This document shows positions 8,251 to 16,356 of a stretch of DNA of 64,000 nt, in pieces. Every line of letters begins with the position of its first letter. Position 1 is the first letter of the stretch. Made by a program: the position numbers and the translations under genes. The DNA lies in assembly GCF_003391055.1 (NCBI RefSeq), contig NZ_QUAJ01000008.1, positions 45,581 through 109,580 of the forward strand. The letters are read 5' to 3'. Under the pieces are notes generated by a model. The model saw only the letters and a program-made list of their open reading frames with translations, had not been told where the DNA came from and searched no databases. This DNA is from Psychrilyobacter piezotolerans. Its GTDB lineage: Bacteria; Fusobacteriota; Fusobacteriia; Fusobacteriales; Fusobacteriaceae.

Positions 8251-8471
8251 TTAATCTATCAATTCTTTTAAATTATTTTCAAAAAATCTTTTGAATCCAT
8301 CTTCCATCTTGTCTTTACTTTCAGATTCATTCTTTATTTCTAAATAATATTTCCCACTTTGAATTTCTTTAGAAAGTGAATCTATTGGAAACCCTGATAA
8401 TCTTTTTTCATATGGTTAATTTTTGAATCATTAGTTGTTCCATAGAGTATTTTCATAATTCTTTTATTCAT
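8251..8471 (-). pseudogene. Frameshifted short gene, Ham1/RdgB-like start
   Basis: The - strand encodes MNKRIMKILYGTTNDSKINH, reminiscent of the ILYGTTN opening of non-canonical purine NTP pyrophosphatases (Ham1/RdgB). A run of six A residues (8403-8408 on the + strand as T) puts it out of frame; one extra A would join it to a 50-codon coding-like tail (LSGFPIDSLSKEIQSGKYY, ending ELID). The tail does not resemble the rest of RdgB and is far too short. It is therefore a decayed remnant or a misread homopolymer. The ATG overlaps the stop of the neighbouring 61-residue gene. Confidence 0.5.
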
Positions 8472-8649
8472 TCCTTTCTCCTGGTTCAAAATCATTTTTA
8501 AGCCATCTCATAAAATTATTACTATGCAATAAATAAGTTTTTCTGGTATTTGCTTTTAAATATTCATTTTCTTCTGTCTTTGGAACTTCTTTTTCATACT
8601 GAGAATATAGTTCTTCTAATTTTTTTAATAATCCTTTAGATACTTTCAT
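8464..8649 (-). CDS. Small protein with integrase-like SAM helix motif, unknown function
   Basis: A 61-residue, helical, charged protein. Its second half (YLKANTRKTYLLHSNNFMRW, then LKNDFEPG) looks like the core-binding helices found at the N-terminus of tyrosine recombinases and as a C-terminal tail in several small accessory proteins. GGGGGAG lies before the start. It overlaps the start of the broken gene downstream. Whether it is complete or a recombinase fragment is unclear. Confidence 0.5.
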   Translation of the reverse strand: MKVSKGLLKKLEELYSQYEKEVPKTEENEYLKANTRKTYLLHSNNFMRWLKNDFEPGERNE

Positions 8650-8843
8650 CTTCTCCCCCTAGATTATATACTTTAAGCCCGCCATACTTTATACTACAAT
8701 ATTTCAATAAAATCAATGTTTCCCTAGTGGTCTATAATGAATTAGAATATTGTATTTGGGAGTTGAAGTGCGGAGGAGATCTATTTTAAGTTAGAAAACA
8801 TCGAAATTTTATGGACAACTGAAATAAAAAAAAATAGGGTTAA

Positions 8844-8908
8844 ATTAACATATTCTATATTTATCAATGGATATATGTTAATATATTTGTGTTGCATAAA
8901 TATAGAAT
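8844..8908 (+). promoter_or_regulatory. Leader with two overlapping, mutually exclusive hairpins before corA
   Basis: ATTAACATAT (8844-8853) pairs with ATATGTTAAT (8873-8882). A 13-base perfect inverted repeat, ATTCTATATTTAT (8852-8864) with ATAAATATAGAAT (8896-8908), uses bases overlapping the first stem, so only one can form at a time. The 3' arm of the second stops two bases before the GGAGGG ribosome site of corA. This layout is what a translational on/off switch would need; AT-richness makes the stems weak, so this is inference. Confidence 0.5.
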
Positions 8909-8920
8909 TGGAGGGAATAG

Positions 8921-9871
8921 ATGATTGAGGTTTTATTACAAAACGGAACAATTAAAAAGATATCGAGTCTCGATGAACTAGACATTGATCGTTCTGAAAT
9001 TTTATGTGTTAACCTGGTTGAGGCAAATGAACAAGAGATGATCAGATTATCTAAAGAATTTAAGTTTACTTTTCAACCTTTGGACAAAAGAAACGAAATA
9101 GAGATAAGTTCAAGATATGTAGAAGAAGATTCACATATATTTTTAAATTTGACCATTCCAAATTTGACTGAGCAGGAAAGAATAGAGGAAGGTTTTGTTC
9201 ATATAGTAATTTTAGAAGATCTTGTCATTTTAAACTCAAATGGTATTTCTAAAATATCTCTTATGCAAATTTTAAAAAATCGAATTTTTGATATTGATAA
9301 AAATTTTTCAGGTCAAAGAATCTCTCTGCTTTTTTTAAGTGCTCTTACGGATTATTATGCTGATTTGATAGAATTAATATCAAAAAAAGTAAAAAAATAT
9401 TTTAAGAAAGTTCTTAATCTTAAAAATATTTCTCTAGAGGAACTTGATAATCTTACTAAAATAAAGTTAGACAACATTCAACTTAAAGAGTGTTTGATAG
9501 AATTACAGAGGATTATACTGCAGCTCAAAAGAAGCCCACTCATAGATGAAAAAAATAAAAAATTTTTAATTTATGAGAATAAAGATCTGGCAGTAATAAA
9601 CGGACATATCAATTATAATTTTGACAGATTAAATGATCTGAAAGAAAATATATCCAGTAAAATTGAACTGGAACAAAATCAAATAATTAAAATTTTTACT
9701 GTTGTCACAGTGTGCATTGCTCCTCCAACTTTGATCGCCGGAATTTATGGGATGAATTTTAATATTATGCCAGAATTAAACTGGAGCTTCGGGTATCCAC
9801 TGTGCATTTTTCTTATGATTTTATCCATAATAATAACTCTGGCTGTACTAAAGTTAAAAAAATGGATCTAA
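8921..9871 (+). CDS. corA: CorA-family divalent cation (Mg2+) transporter
   Basis: A 316-residue inner-membrane channel-type transporter. The large cytosolic N-terminal domain (1-250) ends in a long helix, followed by two C-terminal transmembrane helices (about 253-275 and 288-310). The selectivity motif YGMNF stands at the end of the first, as in CorA. The length matches CorA. The more divergent N-terminus leaves room for Co2+, Ni2+ or Zn2+ transport. The ribosome site is GGAGGG, with the unusual leader described separately. Confidence 0.92.
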   Translation: MIEVLLQNGTIKKISSLDELDIDRSEILCVNLVEANEQEMIRLSKEFKFTFQPLDKRNEIEISSRYVEEDSHIFLNLTIPNLTEQERIEEGFVHIVILEDLVILNSNGISKISLMQILKNRIFDIDKNFSGQRISLLFLSALTDYYADLIELISKKVKKYFKKVLNLKNISLEELDNLTKIKLDNIQLKECLIELQRIILQLKRSPLIDEKNKKFLIYENKDLAVINGHINYNFDRLNDLKENISSKIELEQNQIIKIFTVVTVCIAPPTLIAGIYGMNFNIMPELNWSFGYPLCIFLMILSIIITLAVLKLKKWI

Positions 9872-9961
9872 GAAATTTCTTTGAAAAATAGGTGAAGTGT
9901 TTGACGAAATGGCCCACCATATAGTACTATAGGTCTTAAAGATTATAATTTAGATTAAATA

Positions 9962-9997
9962 ACACTCTCATAAAAATTACAATTTTTATGAGAGTGA
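9962..9997 (+). promoter_or_regulatory. 16-bp hairpin in the mscS leader
   Basis: CACTCTCATAAAAATT pairs perfectly with its complement around a three-base loop. No T-run follows, so it is not a normal terminator. It ends three bases before the GGAGGC ribosome site of the next gene and may control its translation or protect mRNA after processing. Confidence 0.55.
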
Positions 9998-10011
9998 ATG
10001 GAGGCAAAAAT

Positions 10012-10545
10012 ATGAATATACCATTAAAATTTTCAGAAAATATGAATATATTATTCAAACCTATAGAGAATATATTATTAAGTATTTTACTCATTGTGGT
10101 ATTTTTAATTGTTAGGATGATTTTCTATAAAGGAATTGAGAGGTTTGGAAGAAAAAAATTTCTTTCTCACGAAAGAATAAAAATAACCGAAAGATTTGTT
10201 GTTTTTTTTGTAGGAATTATAATTTTTTCCACATTGCTACTGGTGTGGGGAGTAAAACTTAGGGAATTTTTCCTTATTATTGCTACTACCTTTACCATAA
10301 TAGGTACTGCTTGTTTTGCTTCATGGTCAAATCTTAGTAATATTTCCTCTGGTGTTATTCTCTTTTTCAACTATAATATAAAACTTGGGGACAAAGTGAG
10401 AGTAGGAAGTGGAGATGATCAGATTGAAGGAGTTATACATAATATGAAGTTATTCTATGTAGAAATAATTACCATGGAGAACGAACTTGTTTTCTATCCC
10501 AATAACACAATGCTCCATCAACCTGTAACTATTTTAAAAAATTAA
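10012..10545 (+). CDS. Small MscS-family mechanosensitive channel
   Basis: A 177-residue protein with transmembrane segments near 20-38, 58-80 and 82-112, then an MscS beta domain (GDKVRV, then IEGVIHNMKLFYVEI and ENELVFYPN). It is shorter than E. coli MscS (286 residues), lacking the C-terminal cytosolic vestibule. The ATG at 10012 is preferred because GGAGGC lies in front; an earlier ATG at 9988 lies inside the leader hairpin. Likely an osmotic safety valve. Confidence 0.85.
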   Translation: MNIPLKFSENMNILFKPIENILLSILLIVVFLIVRMIFYKGIERFGRKKFLSHERIKITERFVVFFVGIIIFSTLLLVWGVKLREFFLIIATTFTIIGTACFASWSNLSNISSGVILFFNYNIKLGDKVRVGSGDDQIEGVIHNMKLFYVEIITMENELVFYPNNTMLHQPVTILKN

Positions 10546-10611
10546 TATAATCTTAAATAATATAATTATAGCGGAAAGAATATTGTGACAAAAATTAAAA
10601 AAGTACCAAAT

Positions 10612-10641
10612 AAAAGGACGCTAAATTTATAGCGTCCTTTT
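10612..10641. terminator. Bidirectional terminator
   Basis: AAAAGGACGCTA pairs with TAGCGTCCTTTT around AATTTA, between the converging mscS-like and three-repeat genes. Confidence 0.9.
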
Positions 10642-10698
10642 AATATTGATTTTATTAGTATTAGAAATGAAAGTTAAGAAAGAATTATTATGGAACTT

Positions 10699-11244
10699 TT
10701 ATATGGATTTCACCTCTTTGAGTTTCCATAAAAAGGTACTTATTTTATCGATACTTTTTCGAGTATATACATCTTTATTTCCGTGACCTCTTCCACCAGT
10801 AAGATATAGAGGAGGCATCCCACTCAAATTTAAAGTTAAATAAATATTATCATTTAAATAAATAGGCCTGTTATGAGATTCTTCGCTCAATAAAATTTGC
10901 CATTGAAAAGTTTCCTTAAATTCAGTGCCACCATGTTTTGTATACACCTCTTTGTTTTCATCACCCCTTCCACCAGTGAGCCAGCTGTTTATCATACCTT
11001 CTTTTTCATATAAGCATTTTAAAAATACAGTATTACCGGATATAATATCTCCGCTTCCAATAGAATTCGGAGTTTCCCATATTTCCCATTTATAAGTATT
11101 TATTTTTTTCGGTTCTTTTTTTTTATCGGTGGTATAAACCCCTTTATTTTCATCATCTCTACATCCGCAAAGCCACCGTCCTGAATGGCCGTCTGTTTGA
11201 CTTTTAAGATATACTTTGGTTCCATATTTTAATGGTTTAGACAT
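10699..11244 (-). CDS. Three-repeat protein, probable beta-trefoil
   Basis: A 181-residue protein without signal peptide, built of three similar units of about 55-60 residues. Each contains a W/YL-x-G-GR-x-x-x-NK-x-VYT block: WLCGCRDDENKGVYT (about 24), WLTGGRGDENKEVYT (about 88) and YLTGGRGHGNKDVYT (about 147), each followed by a Trp about 13-20 residues on. Three-fold repetition of this length is the signature of a beta-trefoil, as in ricin-B lectins or fascin. Carbohydrate or actin-like ligand binding is inference. GGGAGGAAG lies before the ATG. It appears monocistronic and cytosolic or released without a classical signal. Confidence 0.65.
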   Translation of the reverse strand: MSKPLKYGTKVYLKSQTDGHSGRWLCGCRDDENKGVYTTDKKKEPKKINTYKWEIWETPNSIGSGDIISGNTVFLKCLYEKEGMINSWLTGGRGDENKEVYTKHGGTEFKETFQWQILLSEESHNRPIYLNDNIYLTLNLSGMPPLYLTGGRGHGNKDVYTRKSIDKISTFLWKLKEVKSI

Positions 11245-11330
11245 ATTCTTCCTCCCTATTTGTAAATATTTTTTTTATTAATTGTCATTAGTTAAAATTT
11301 TTTAGGCCAAAACTCCTTTTTATGTTTTTT

Positions 11331-13859
11331 TTATATAAACAATGTTGAATAAGATTCTTCGGATTCTCCTAAAAATGCTGCTACTCCTCCATATTCTATC
11401 CCATCTATTAGTTCGTCGTGACTAAATCCCATAATACCTACAGACATTTGACATGCTATTATCTTTCCGCCATTTTCAAGATAAGTCTTCAAAAGGGTCG
11501 GCAGGGTATCCACATTTTTATCATGCATTACCTTCTTCATCATCATAGTTCCCATTCCACCCATATTCATATTGGATAACTTCAGCTTATTAACTCCCTT
11601 GGGCATCATCATTCCAAACATCTTATCTATAAATGATTTATTTTTATTTGTGAAATTTTCTTTTCTAAGGGCATTTAATCCCCAGAAAGTAAAGAACATA
11701 GATACCTCTTTTCCCATGGCCAGGGCTCCGTTGGCTATGATAAACGATGCCAGTACCTTATCTAAATCCCCGGAGAACACTACCATAGTTTGTTTATTGT
11801 CGGGGTCTTTCATTATTTTAGTTCCTTGAGGAGGTAATTTTTTTAATTTTTGTATATTTGCCGTAATAACACCGTCTTCGCTATTCACACTGACCAGTTT
11901 ATTTCCTGTTTTTTCAGCCCAGACCTTTATATCCTTTTTAAATCCCAAATCTGAAGCCTTAATAGAAAGGATATCCCCCTCTTTTAACCCTTCCATACTT
12001 TGTTTAGTTTTTAAAATTGGTCCTGGACACTGGAGACCACAGGCATCTATATCTATTGTTTTTATATTCCTAAAAGTCCTTTCCTCATCTACCAGCATAG
12101 TTTCATTGTCCAGAGGATGATTTTCATGATGGATGAAATTTTCTGCTTCCTTTCCTTCAAATATTCCTATATTTGACTGGTCATGACTGGCCGGTTCCCA
12201 CAATTTATATCCGCCATCTAAATTAAGTGCTTTATACCCCAAATTTACTAACATTCTATAGGCAAGATATCCTCTTAATCCGACTTGGCAATAGACTATA
12301 TATGTCTTTTCCCTATCTAATTCATCTATCCTGGTTCTTAATTCTGCCAAATCGATATGGATCCCCCCGGGAATAGCTCCTAATTCCCTCTCATCAGCAG
12401 TTCTTACATCCAGTAATTCATAGTTTCCTGCAGCTGTCAGACTTTCTATTTCATCTATTCTGGCTACCCTGATATCCTTATTCAATATATTTTCTGCATA
12501 ATATCCCAAGATATTTACCGGATCTTTAGCCGAGTTAAATGGCGGTGCATAGGCTAATTCTATTTCTTGAAGTTCAGCAACATTTATCCCTCCTTTGATA
12601 GCCGCTGCAATGACATCTATTCTTTTATCTACACCCTTATGTCCAATTCCTTGAGCTCCCAGTATCTTCCCTTCTGGAGTAAAGATTACTTTTAATGTCA
12701 ATGGAGTCGCTCCTGGATAATATCCTGCATGGGAGTTTCTGTTTATGGTAGCTGTATAATAATCTTTACCATATACTAACCCAGACCTTTGGAGTGTTTT
12801 TTCATTTAATCCTGTAGCTCCTACTGTATAGTCAAAAGCCTTTAAGATAGAAGTTCCCATTGTTCCTTTATACGGCTGTTTATTGGGTCTGTCTAGAATG
12901 ATATCTGCTACCAGTCTACCCTGTCTGTTTGCAGGCCATGCCAGTGGAATATTTATCTCCTGTCCGTTTATAAAGTGATTTACAGTGATAGCATCTCCTA
13001 CAGCATAGATGTCTTTTACAGATGTTTCCATATATTCATCTACTTTTATACCGAATCTTTCATGGATTTCACATCCAGCACTTTCGGCTAGGGCTGTTTC
13101 AGGTCTTACTCCCGCTGCCAGGATGATTATTTCAGCTTTTATCTCTATTGAAGCTTCTTTTTCTCCAGCTTTTGCGATCTTAACGGTTGATGAATTTTCA
13201 CCATCGATTATCTCAGTCACTCCATGCTCCAAGAACAATTCAACTTCGTGTTCTTTCATATTTTGATGAATTTGAGCTGCTATCTCTGCATCTACCGGTG
13301 CCAATACCTGGGAGCCGAACTCTACTACTGTAGTCTGCATATCCAATTCCACAAAATTTTCAGCTATCTCTATCCCTATAAATCCAGCTCCCACTACTAC
13401 AGCTTTTTTTACATTATTATTTTTTACATGAGCTATTATCTTATCCATATCCTTCATATTCCTGAGGATAAATGCTCTAGGAGAATCTGCACCTTTGATA
13501 GGCGGCACAAATACTTCTGCACCTGGAGAAAGCAGAATCTTATCATAGGATTCTTCATAAGTTTTCCCGGTTTCAAGATTTTTAGCTATTATTTTTTTAG
13601 CCTCTCTATCTATCTTCTGTATCTCTGTTTTTATCCTGACATCGATGTTAAATCTAGACCTCATTCCCTCTACGGTTTGGACCAACAGGGCGTCTCTATC
13701 CTTTATAACCCCCCCTATATGATAGGGTAATCCGCAGTTGGCAAAGGATATATATTTCCCTCTTTCAAACATAATTATTTCATTTTCCTCGTTCAATCTT
13801 CTGAGTCTTGCAGCTGCAGACGCACCACCAGCTACTCCGCCTACTATAAGAATTTTCAT
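11331..13859 (-). CDS. CoA-disulfide reductase/NADH oxidase fused to rhodanese, TusA and DsrE domains
   Basis: An 842-residue cytosolic sulfur-handling fusion. Residues 1-450 are a pyridine-nucleotide disulfide oxidoreductase: GGVAGGASAAARLRR FAD site, redox Cys42 in SFANCGLPYHIGG, and a second GAGFIGIE nucleotide site. Residues about 460-550 form a rhodanese domain with active Cys in YCQVGLRG. About 595-670 is TusA-like with DACGLQCPGPIL. The remainder is a DsrE/F-like domain (VFSGDLDKVLASFIIANGAL). The set suggests persulfide or CoA-persulfide reduction and sulfane-sulfur transfer. ATG at 13859 is chosen: AAGGAG is eight bases upstream, while a GTG three codons earlier overlaps that site. 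Confidence 0.93.
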   Translation of the reverse strand: MKILIVGGVAGGASAAARLRRLNEENEIIMFERGKYISFANCGLPYHIGGVIKDRDALLVQTVEGMRSRFNIDVRIKTEIQKIDREAKKIIAKNLETGKTYEESYDKILLSPGAEVFVPPIKGADSPRAFILRNMKDMDKIIAHVKNNNVKKAVVVGAGFIGIEIAENFVELDMQTTVVEFGSQVLAPVDAEIAAQIHQNMKEHEVELFLEHGVTEIIDGENSSTVKIAKAGEKEASIEIKAEIIILAAGVRPETALAESAGCEIHERFGIKVDEYMETSVKDIYAVGDAITVNHFINGQEINIPLAWPANRQGRLVADIILDRPNKQPYKGTMGTSILKAFDYTVGATGLNEKTLQRSGLVYGKDYYTATINRNSHAGYYPGATPLTLKVIFTPEGKILGAQGIGHKGVDKRIDVIAAAIKGGINVAELQEIELAYAPPFNSAKDPVNILGYYAENILNKDIRVARIDEIESLTAAGNYELLDVRTADERELGAIPGGIHIDLAELRTRIDELDREKTYIVYCQVGLRGYLAYRMLVNLGYKALNLDGGYKLWEPASHDQSNIGIFEGKEAENFIHHENHPLDNETMLVDEERTFRNIKTIDIDACGLQCPGPILKTKQSMEGLKEGDILSIKASDLGFKKDIKVWAEKTGNKLVSVNSEDGVITANIQKLKKLPPQGTKIMKDPDNKQTMVVFSGDLDKVLASFIIANGALAMGKEVSMFFTFWGLNALRKENFTNKNKSFIDKMFGMMMPKGVNKLKLSNMNMGGMGTMMMKKVMHDKNVDTLPTLLKTYLENGGKIIACQMSVGIMGFSHDELIDGIEYGGVAAFLGESEESYSTLFI

Positions 13860-13998
13860 AAAATACACTCCTTTTGCTATTATTTAAATTGTTTTATTTA
13901 TAAAATAAAAGTATTAATTTTAATATATAGATTTTTTGCTGAATTTCCTTTATTCTTTAGATATAATACCTTGTCTGTCTGTAAAATCGATGACTATT

Positions 13999-14033
13999 TC
14001 ACCGATATTAATGGGGAAATATCTGCCGGTGTT
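13999..14033. other. Imperfect hairpin upstream of the CoA-disulfide reductase gene
   Basis: ACCGATATT and AAATATCTGCCGGT pair imperfectly around a GGGG loop within a 260-bp gap. A T5 stretch follows on the + strand. The sequence CACCGGCAGA also occurs in copy A of the dispersed repeat (reverse strand, 2571-2584), but the flanks differ. Role unknown. Confidence 0.3.
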
Positions 14034-14073
14034 TTTGGATATTTGTATTAAAACAAAGATTTTAAAAGTAAAA

Positions 14074-14091
14074 AAATAGGGTACCCTATTT
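14074..14091 (-). terminator. Terminator of the Spy-like/SHOCT operon
   Basis: The perfect palindrome AAATAGGGTACCCTATTT is followed on the - strand by further T residues. A second small palindrome, AGGATATCCT, lies directly before it. Confidence 0.75.
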
Positions 14092-14126
14092 AGGATATCC
14101 TATTTTAATCTATCATCATATTCAGT

Positions 14127-14621
14127 TTAGTAACCTCTAGTTCCATTCATCATTCCATTGCCCATATGTCTGCCATTTCCATTCATCATTCCATTGCCCA
14201 TATGTCTGCCACTTCCGTCACCCATATGTCCATTCATCCCTTTATACCCCATAGTTATTCCAAATTTATCTTCTACATTCTTTCTAAATTTCATATTATC
14301 TAATCTTTGTTTAGATTTCATATCTGATATTTGATTATTTACTCTTTCTACGCTCTGCCAGTTTACTTTATCTTTTGATAGTAATTTTTCTAATTCTAAT
14401 TGCTTAGATCTTATGTCCAAACCTTTTTTATAGTTAGCCTCCCTTCTATCCTGCATCATATTGGTTAATTCATTCTGCTGGCTTACCGATAAATTATTCA
14501 TCATTTGAGAATAGTGTGTCCCCCTTTGACTGTTGTTATTCATATTTATTTGGTTATTGTTTACAGCTGCAAATGATAATGCCGATACTATTAATAACCC
14601 TACTATAATTTTCTTTTTCAT
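14127..14621 (-). CDS. Spy/CpxP-like periplasmic protein with Met/His-rich tail
   Basis: A 164-residue exported protein: a signal peptide (KKKIIVGLLIVSALSFAA), then an Asn-rich linker, a helical region with LSVSQQNEL and an Arg/Lys-rich helix like the LTxxQ domains of Spy, CpxP and ZraP, and a C-terminal near-perfect repeat (GRHMGNGMMNGNG twice). The Met/His/Gly tail suggests copper or zinc binding. It follows the SHOCT gene by 14 bp, so both probably respond to envelope or metal stress. The ATG at 14621 has AAGGGAG at good spacing; a GTG three codons earlier does not. Confidence 0.75.
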   Translation of the reverse strand: MKKKIIVGLLIVSALSFAAVNNNQINMNNNSQRGTHYSQMMNNLSVSQQNELTNMMQDRREANYKKGLDIRSKQLELEKLLSKDKVNWQSVERVNNQISDMKSKQRLDNMKFRKNVEDKFGITMGYKGMNGHMGDGSGRHMGNGMMNGNGRHMGNGMMNGTRGY

Positions 14622-14644
14622 TTTAATCACTCCCTTAATTTTTA

Positions 14645-14890
14645 TTAGTCTTTCAGTTTTTCTTTCATATTTTGATATTGTTCCCTTGTAATCTCTCCTT
14701 TAGCATATCTTTTTTTTAAGATTTCCATGGGTGTTTCACTTTGTTTAGAGTGCCTATTTTTTCCTAAAGAACTATCTTTTAATAGAGAGACTATCAATAC
14801 GGCTATTAATATCCAAAATATAAACATAAAGATCCCTCCTCCCATAAACATAGAGTTTCCATATCCAAATCCATGCATCATTGCAATCAC
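14645..14890 (-). CDS. SHOCT-domain membrane protein
   Basis: An 81-residue protein with a Met/Gly-rich N-terminus (MMHGFGYGNSMFMGGG), one transmembrane helix (about 20-41) and a C-terminal SHOCT motif (PMEILKKRYAKGEITREQYQ). SHOCT proteins are short, often metal- or stress-associated, with oligomerising tails. It starts the operon with the Spy-like gene; a long upstream gap to lysC holds the likely promoter. Confidence 0.85.
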   Translation of the reverse strand: MIAMMHGFGYGNSMFMGGGIFMFIFWILIAVLIVSLLKDSSLGKNRHSKQSETPMEILKKRYAKGEITREQYQNMKEKLKD

Positions 14891-14950
14891 ATCCTTATTA
14901 TCTTCTTATACTTAAGTATAGAAGATCTCTGTGAAAATTGTGTGAAGAAT

Positions 14951-14976
14951 AAAAAGAGGGGACAAATGTTGTCCCC
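14951..14976 (-). terminator. Terminator of lysC
   Basis: GGGGACA pairs with TGTCCCC around AATGT; on the - strand it is followed by CTCTTTTT. Confidence 0.85.
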
Positions 14977-15064
14977 TGATCCTTCAAATATAATCACGCT
15001 TATTCTTATTTCTTGATAGACCTAAATTGTCCTTATATTTTTTAATATTTCATGTCTTCTCTCT

Positions 15065-16270
15065 CTAAAGGTTAAACGCTTTTGCCAGAGCAGTTACAGC
15101 TTTTTTCATATTTTTTCTATCTATGATATAGGAGATGCTTATCTCAGATGTAGTGATCTTATAAAAATTAATGTTCTCCTCTGCAAAAACTTCAAACAAA
15201 GAACTAATAACTCCAAAGTGGCCCATTATTCCTATTCCCACCAGTGAGATCTTTATGAGTTCCCTATTTTTGGTATTCTCTATATTTGGAAGCTTTTTCA
15301 TTATCTTTTTCATGGCGTTGTCAAAGAGTTCCTCCTCATTTAAGGGGCAGGTAAAGGAAAGGTTAAACCCTTTTATCTGACTTATCATATCTACGTTAAC
15401 ATGGGCTCTGCTCAACTCACTGAATATATAGGCCATCTCTTGGGGACTGTGTTCAATATTCTGTATTTCTATCATAAGTATACGTTCATTTATGCTAAGG
15501 CCTGTTATTACCTTCTCCTCCATATTATCGCTCTTCTCCTTTATATTAGTTCCCGCTATTTTCCCGAGGGCCCTTCCAACATAGATTGGAACCCTAAATT
15601 TTTTCCCCAACTCGACGGCCCTTACTTCCATTATCCCTGCTCCCAACTTGGACATCTCCATCATCTCTTCATAAGATATACAATCCAATTTTTTGGCACT
15701 GCCATATACTTTGGGATCCACAGTGTGGATCCCATTTACATCTGTATATATCTCGCACGGGCAGTTCAGGGCCGCTGACAAAGCTACTGCACTTGTATCG
15801 GATCCACCTCTTCCAAGGGTTGTTATATCCCCGTTCTTGTTTATCCCCTGGAAGCCTGCAACTATTACCAGTTTCCCATCATCTAGACTTTTTTCAATTC
15901 TTTGGGTATCGATCTTTTTTATCCGACTCTTTGTATGAAGTCCTGTAGTTGTTATACCAGCCTGATATCCCGTATAGGATATGGCATCTATACCCTCCTC
16001 ATGGAGTGCAATAGTAAGAAGTGCAATAGTTTCCTGTTCTCCTATGGAAAGAAGTCTGTCCAGCTCTCTTCTGTTGGGAGTTTTGCTGACAGATCGAGCT
16101 TTTTTTAAAAGTTCATCAGTTCTTTTCCCCATGGCCGACACCACAACTACGAGTTCCTTGCCGTTTCTTTTTAAACTGGCAATGTTTTTTGCTATTTTTT
16201 TAATCTTATTTATGCTTTCCACGGAACTACCTCCGTATTTCTGCACTAACCTCATATCTTTAACCCCCAT
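15065..16270 (-). CDS. lysC: Aspartate kinase
   Basis: A 401-residue monofunctional aspartokinase: phosphorylates L-aspartate as the first step to lysine, threonine, methionine and diaminopimelate. The kinase domain starts VQKYGGSSVES and contains TLGRGGSDTSAVALS and EIYTDVNGIHTVDPK. Two C-terminal ACT domains (from about 265) give feedback sensing. First Met codons at residues 1 and 6 are both possible; about 16255 is the start if the second is used. No lysine riboswitch is recognisable in the short upstream gap. It lies head-to-tail behind a hydroxylase gene with its own terminator, probably expressed alone. Confidence 0.95.
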   Translation of the reverse strand: MGVKDMRLVQKYGGSSVESINKIKKIAKNIASLKRNGKELVVVVSAMGKRTDELLKKARSVSKTPNRRELDRLLSIGEQETIALLTIALHEEGIDAISYTGYQAGITTTGLHTKSRIKKIDTQRIEKSLDDGKLVIVAGFQGINKNGDITTLGRGGSDTSAVALSAALNCPCEIYTDVNGIHTVDPKVYGSAKKLDCISYEEMMEMSKLGAGIMEVRAVELGKKFRVPIYVGRALGKIAGTNIKEKSDNMEEKVITGLSINERILMIEIQNIEHSPQEMAYIFSELSRAHVNVDMISQIKGFNLSFTCPLNEEELFDNAMKKIMKKLPNIENTKNRELIKISLVGIGIMGHFGVISSLFEVFAEENINFYKITTSEISISYIIDRKNMKKAVTALAKAFNL

Positions 16271-16356
16271 ATTTCTTTCTAATCTATAACTTACTACTCT
16301 GCAGTTCTTAATCCTTTAGTACTTAAAAAAAATTATAAATACACTCCTGTGATTTT

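Noticed and set aside
13224..13730. 168-codon open frame on the + strand
   Set aside because: It is opposite the CoA-disulfide reductase gene, lacks a ribosome site and has a composition typical of antisense frames.
13999..14033. Fourth copy of the dispersed repeat
   Set aside because: Only CACCGGCAGA is shared with copy A; the CTGGATGCAACG end is absent.
15401..15778. Long + strand frames opposite lysC
   Set aside because: Antisense of a clear aspartokinase; no family match.
16271..16356. Lysine riboswitch for lysC
   Set aside because: The gap is only about 85 bp and lacks the five-helix lysine aptamer features.
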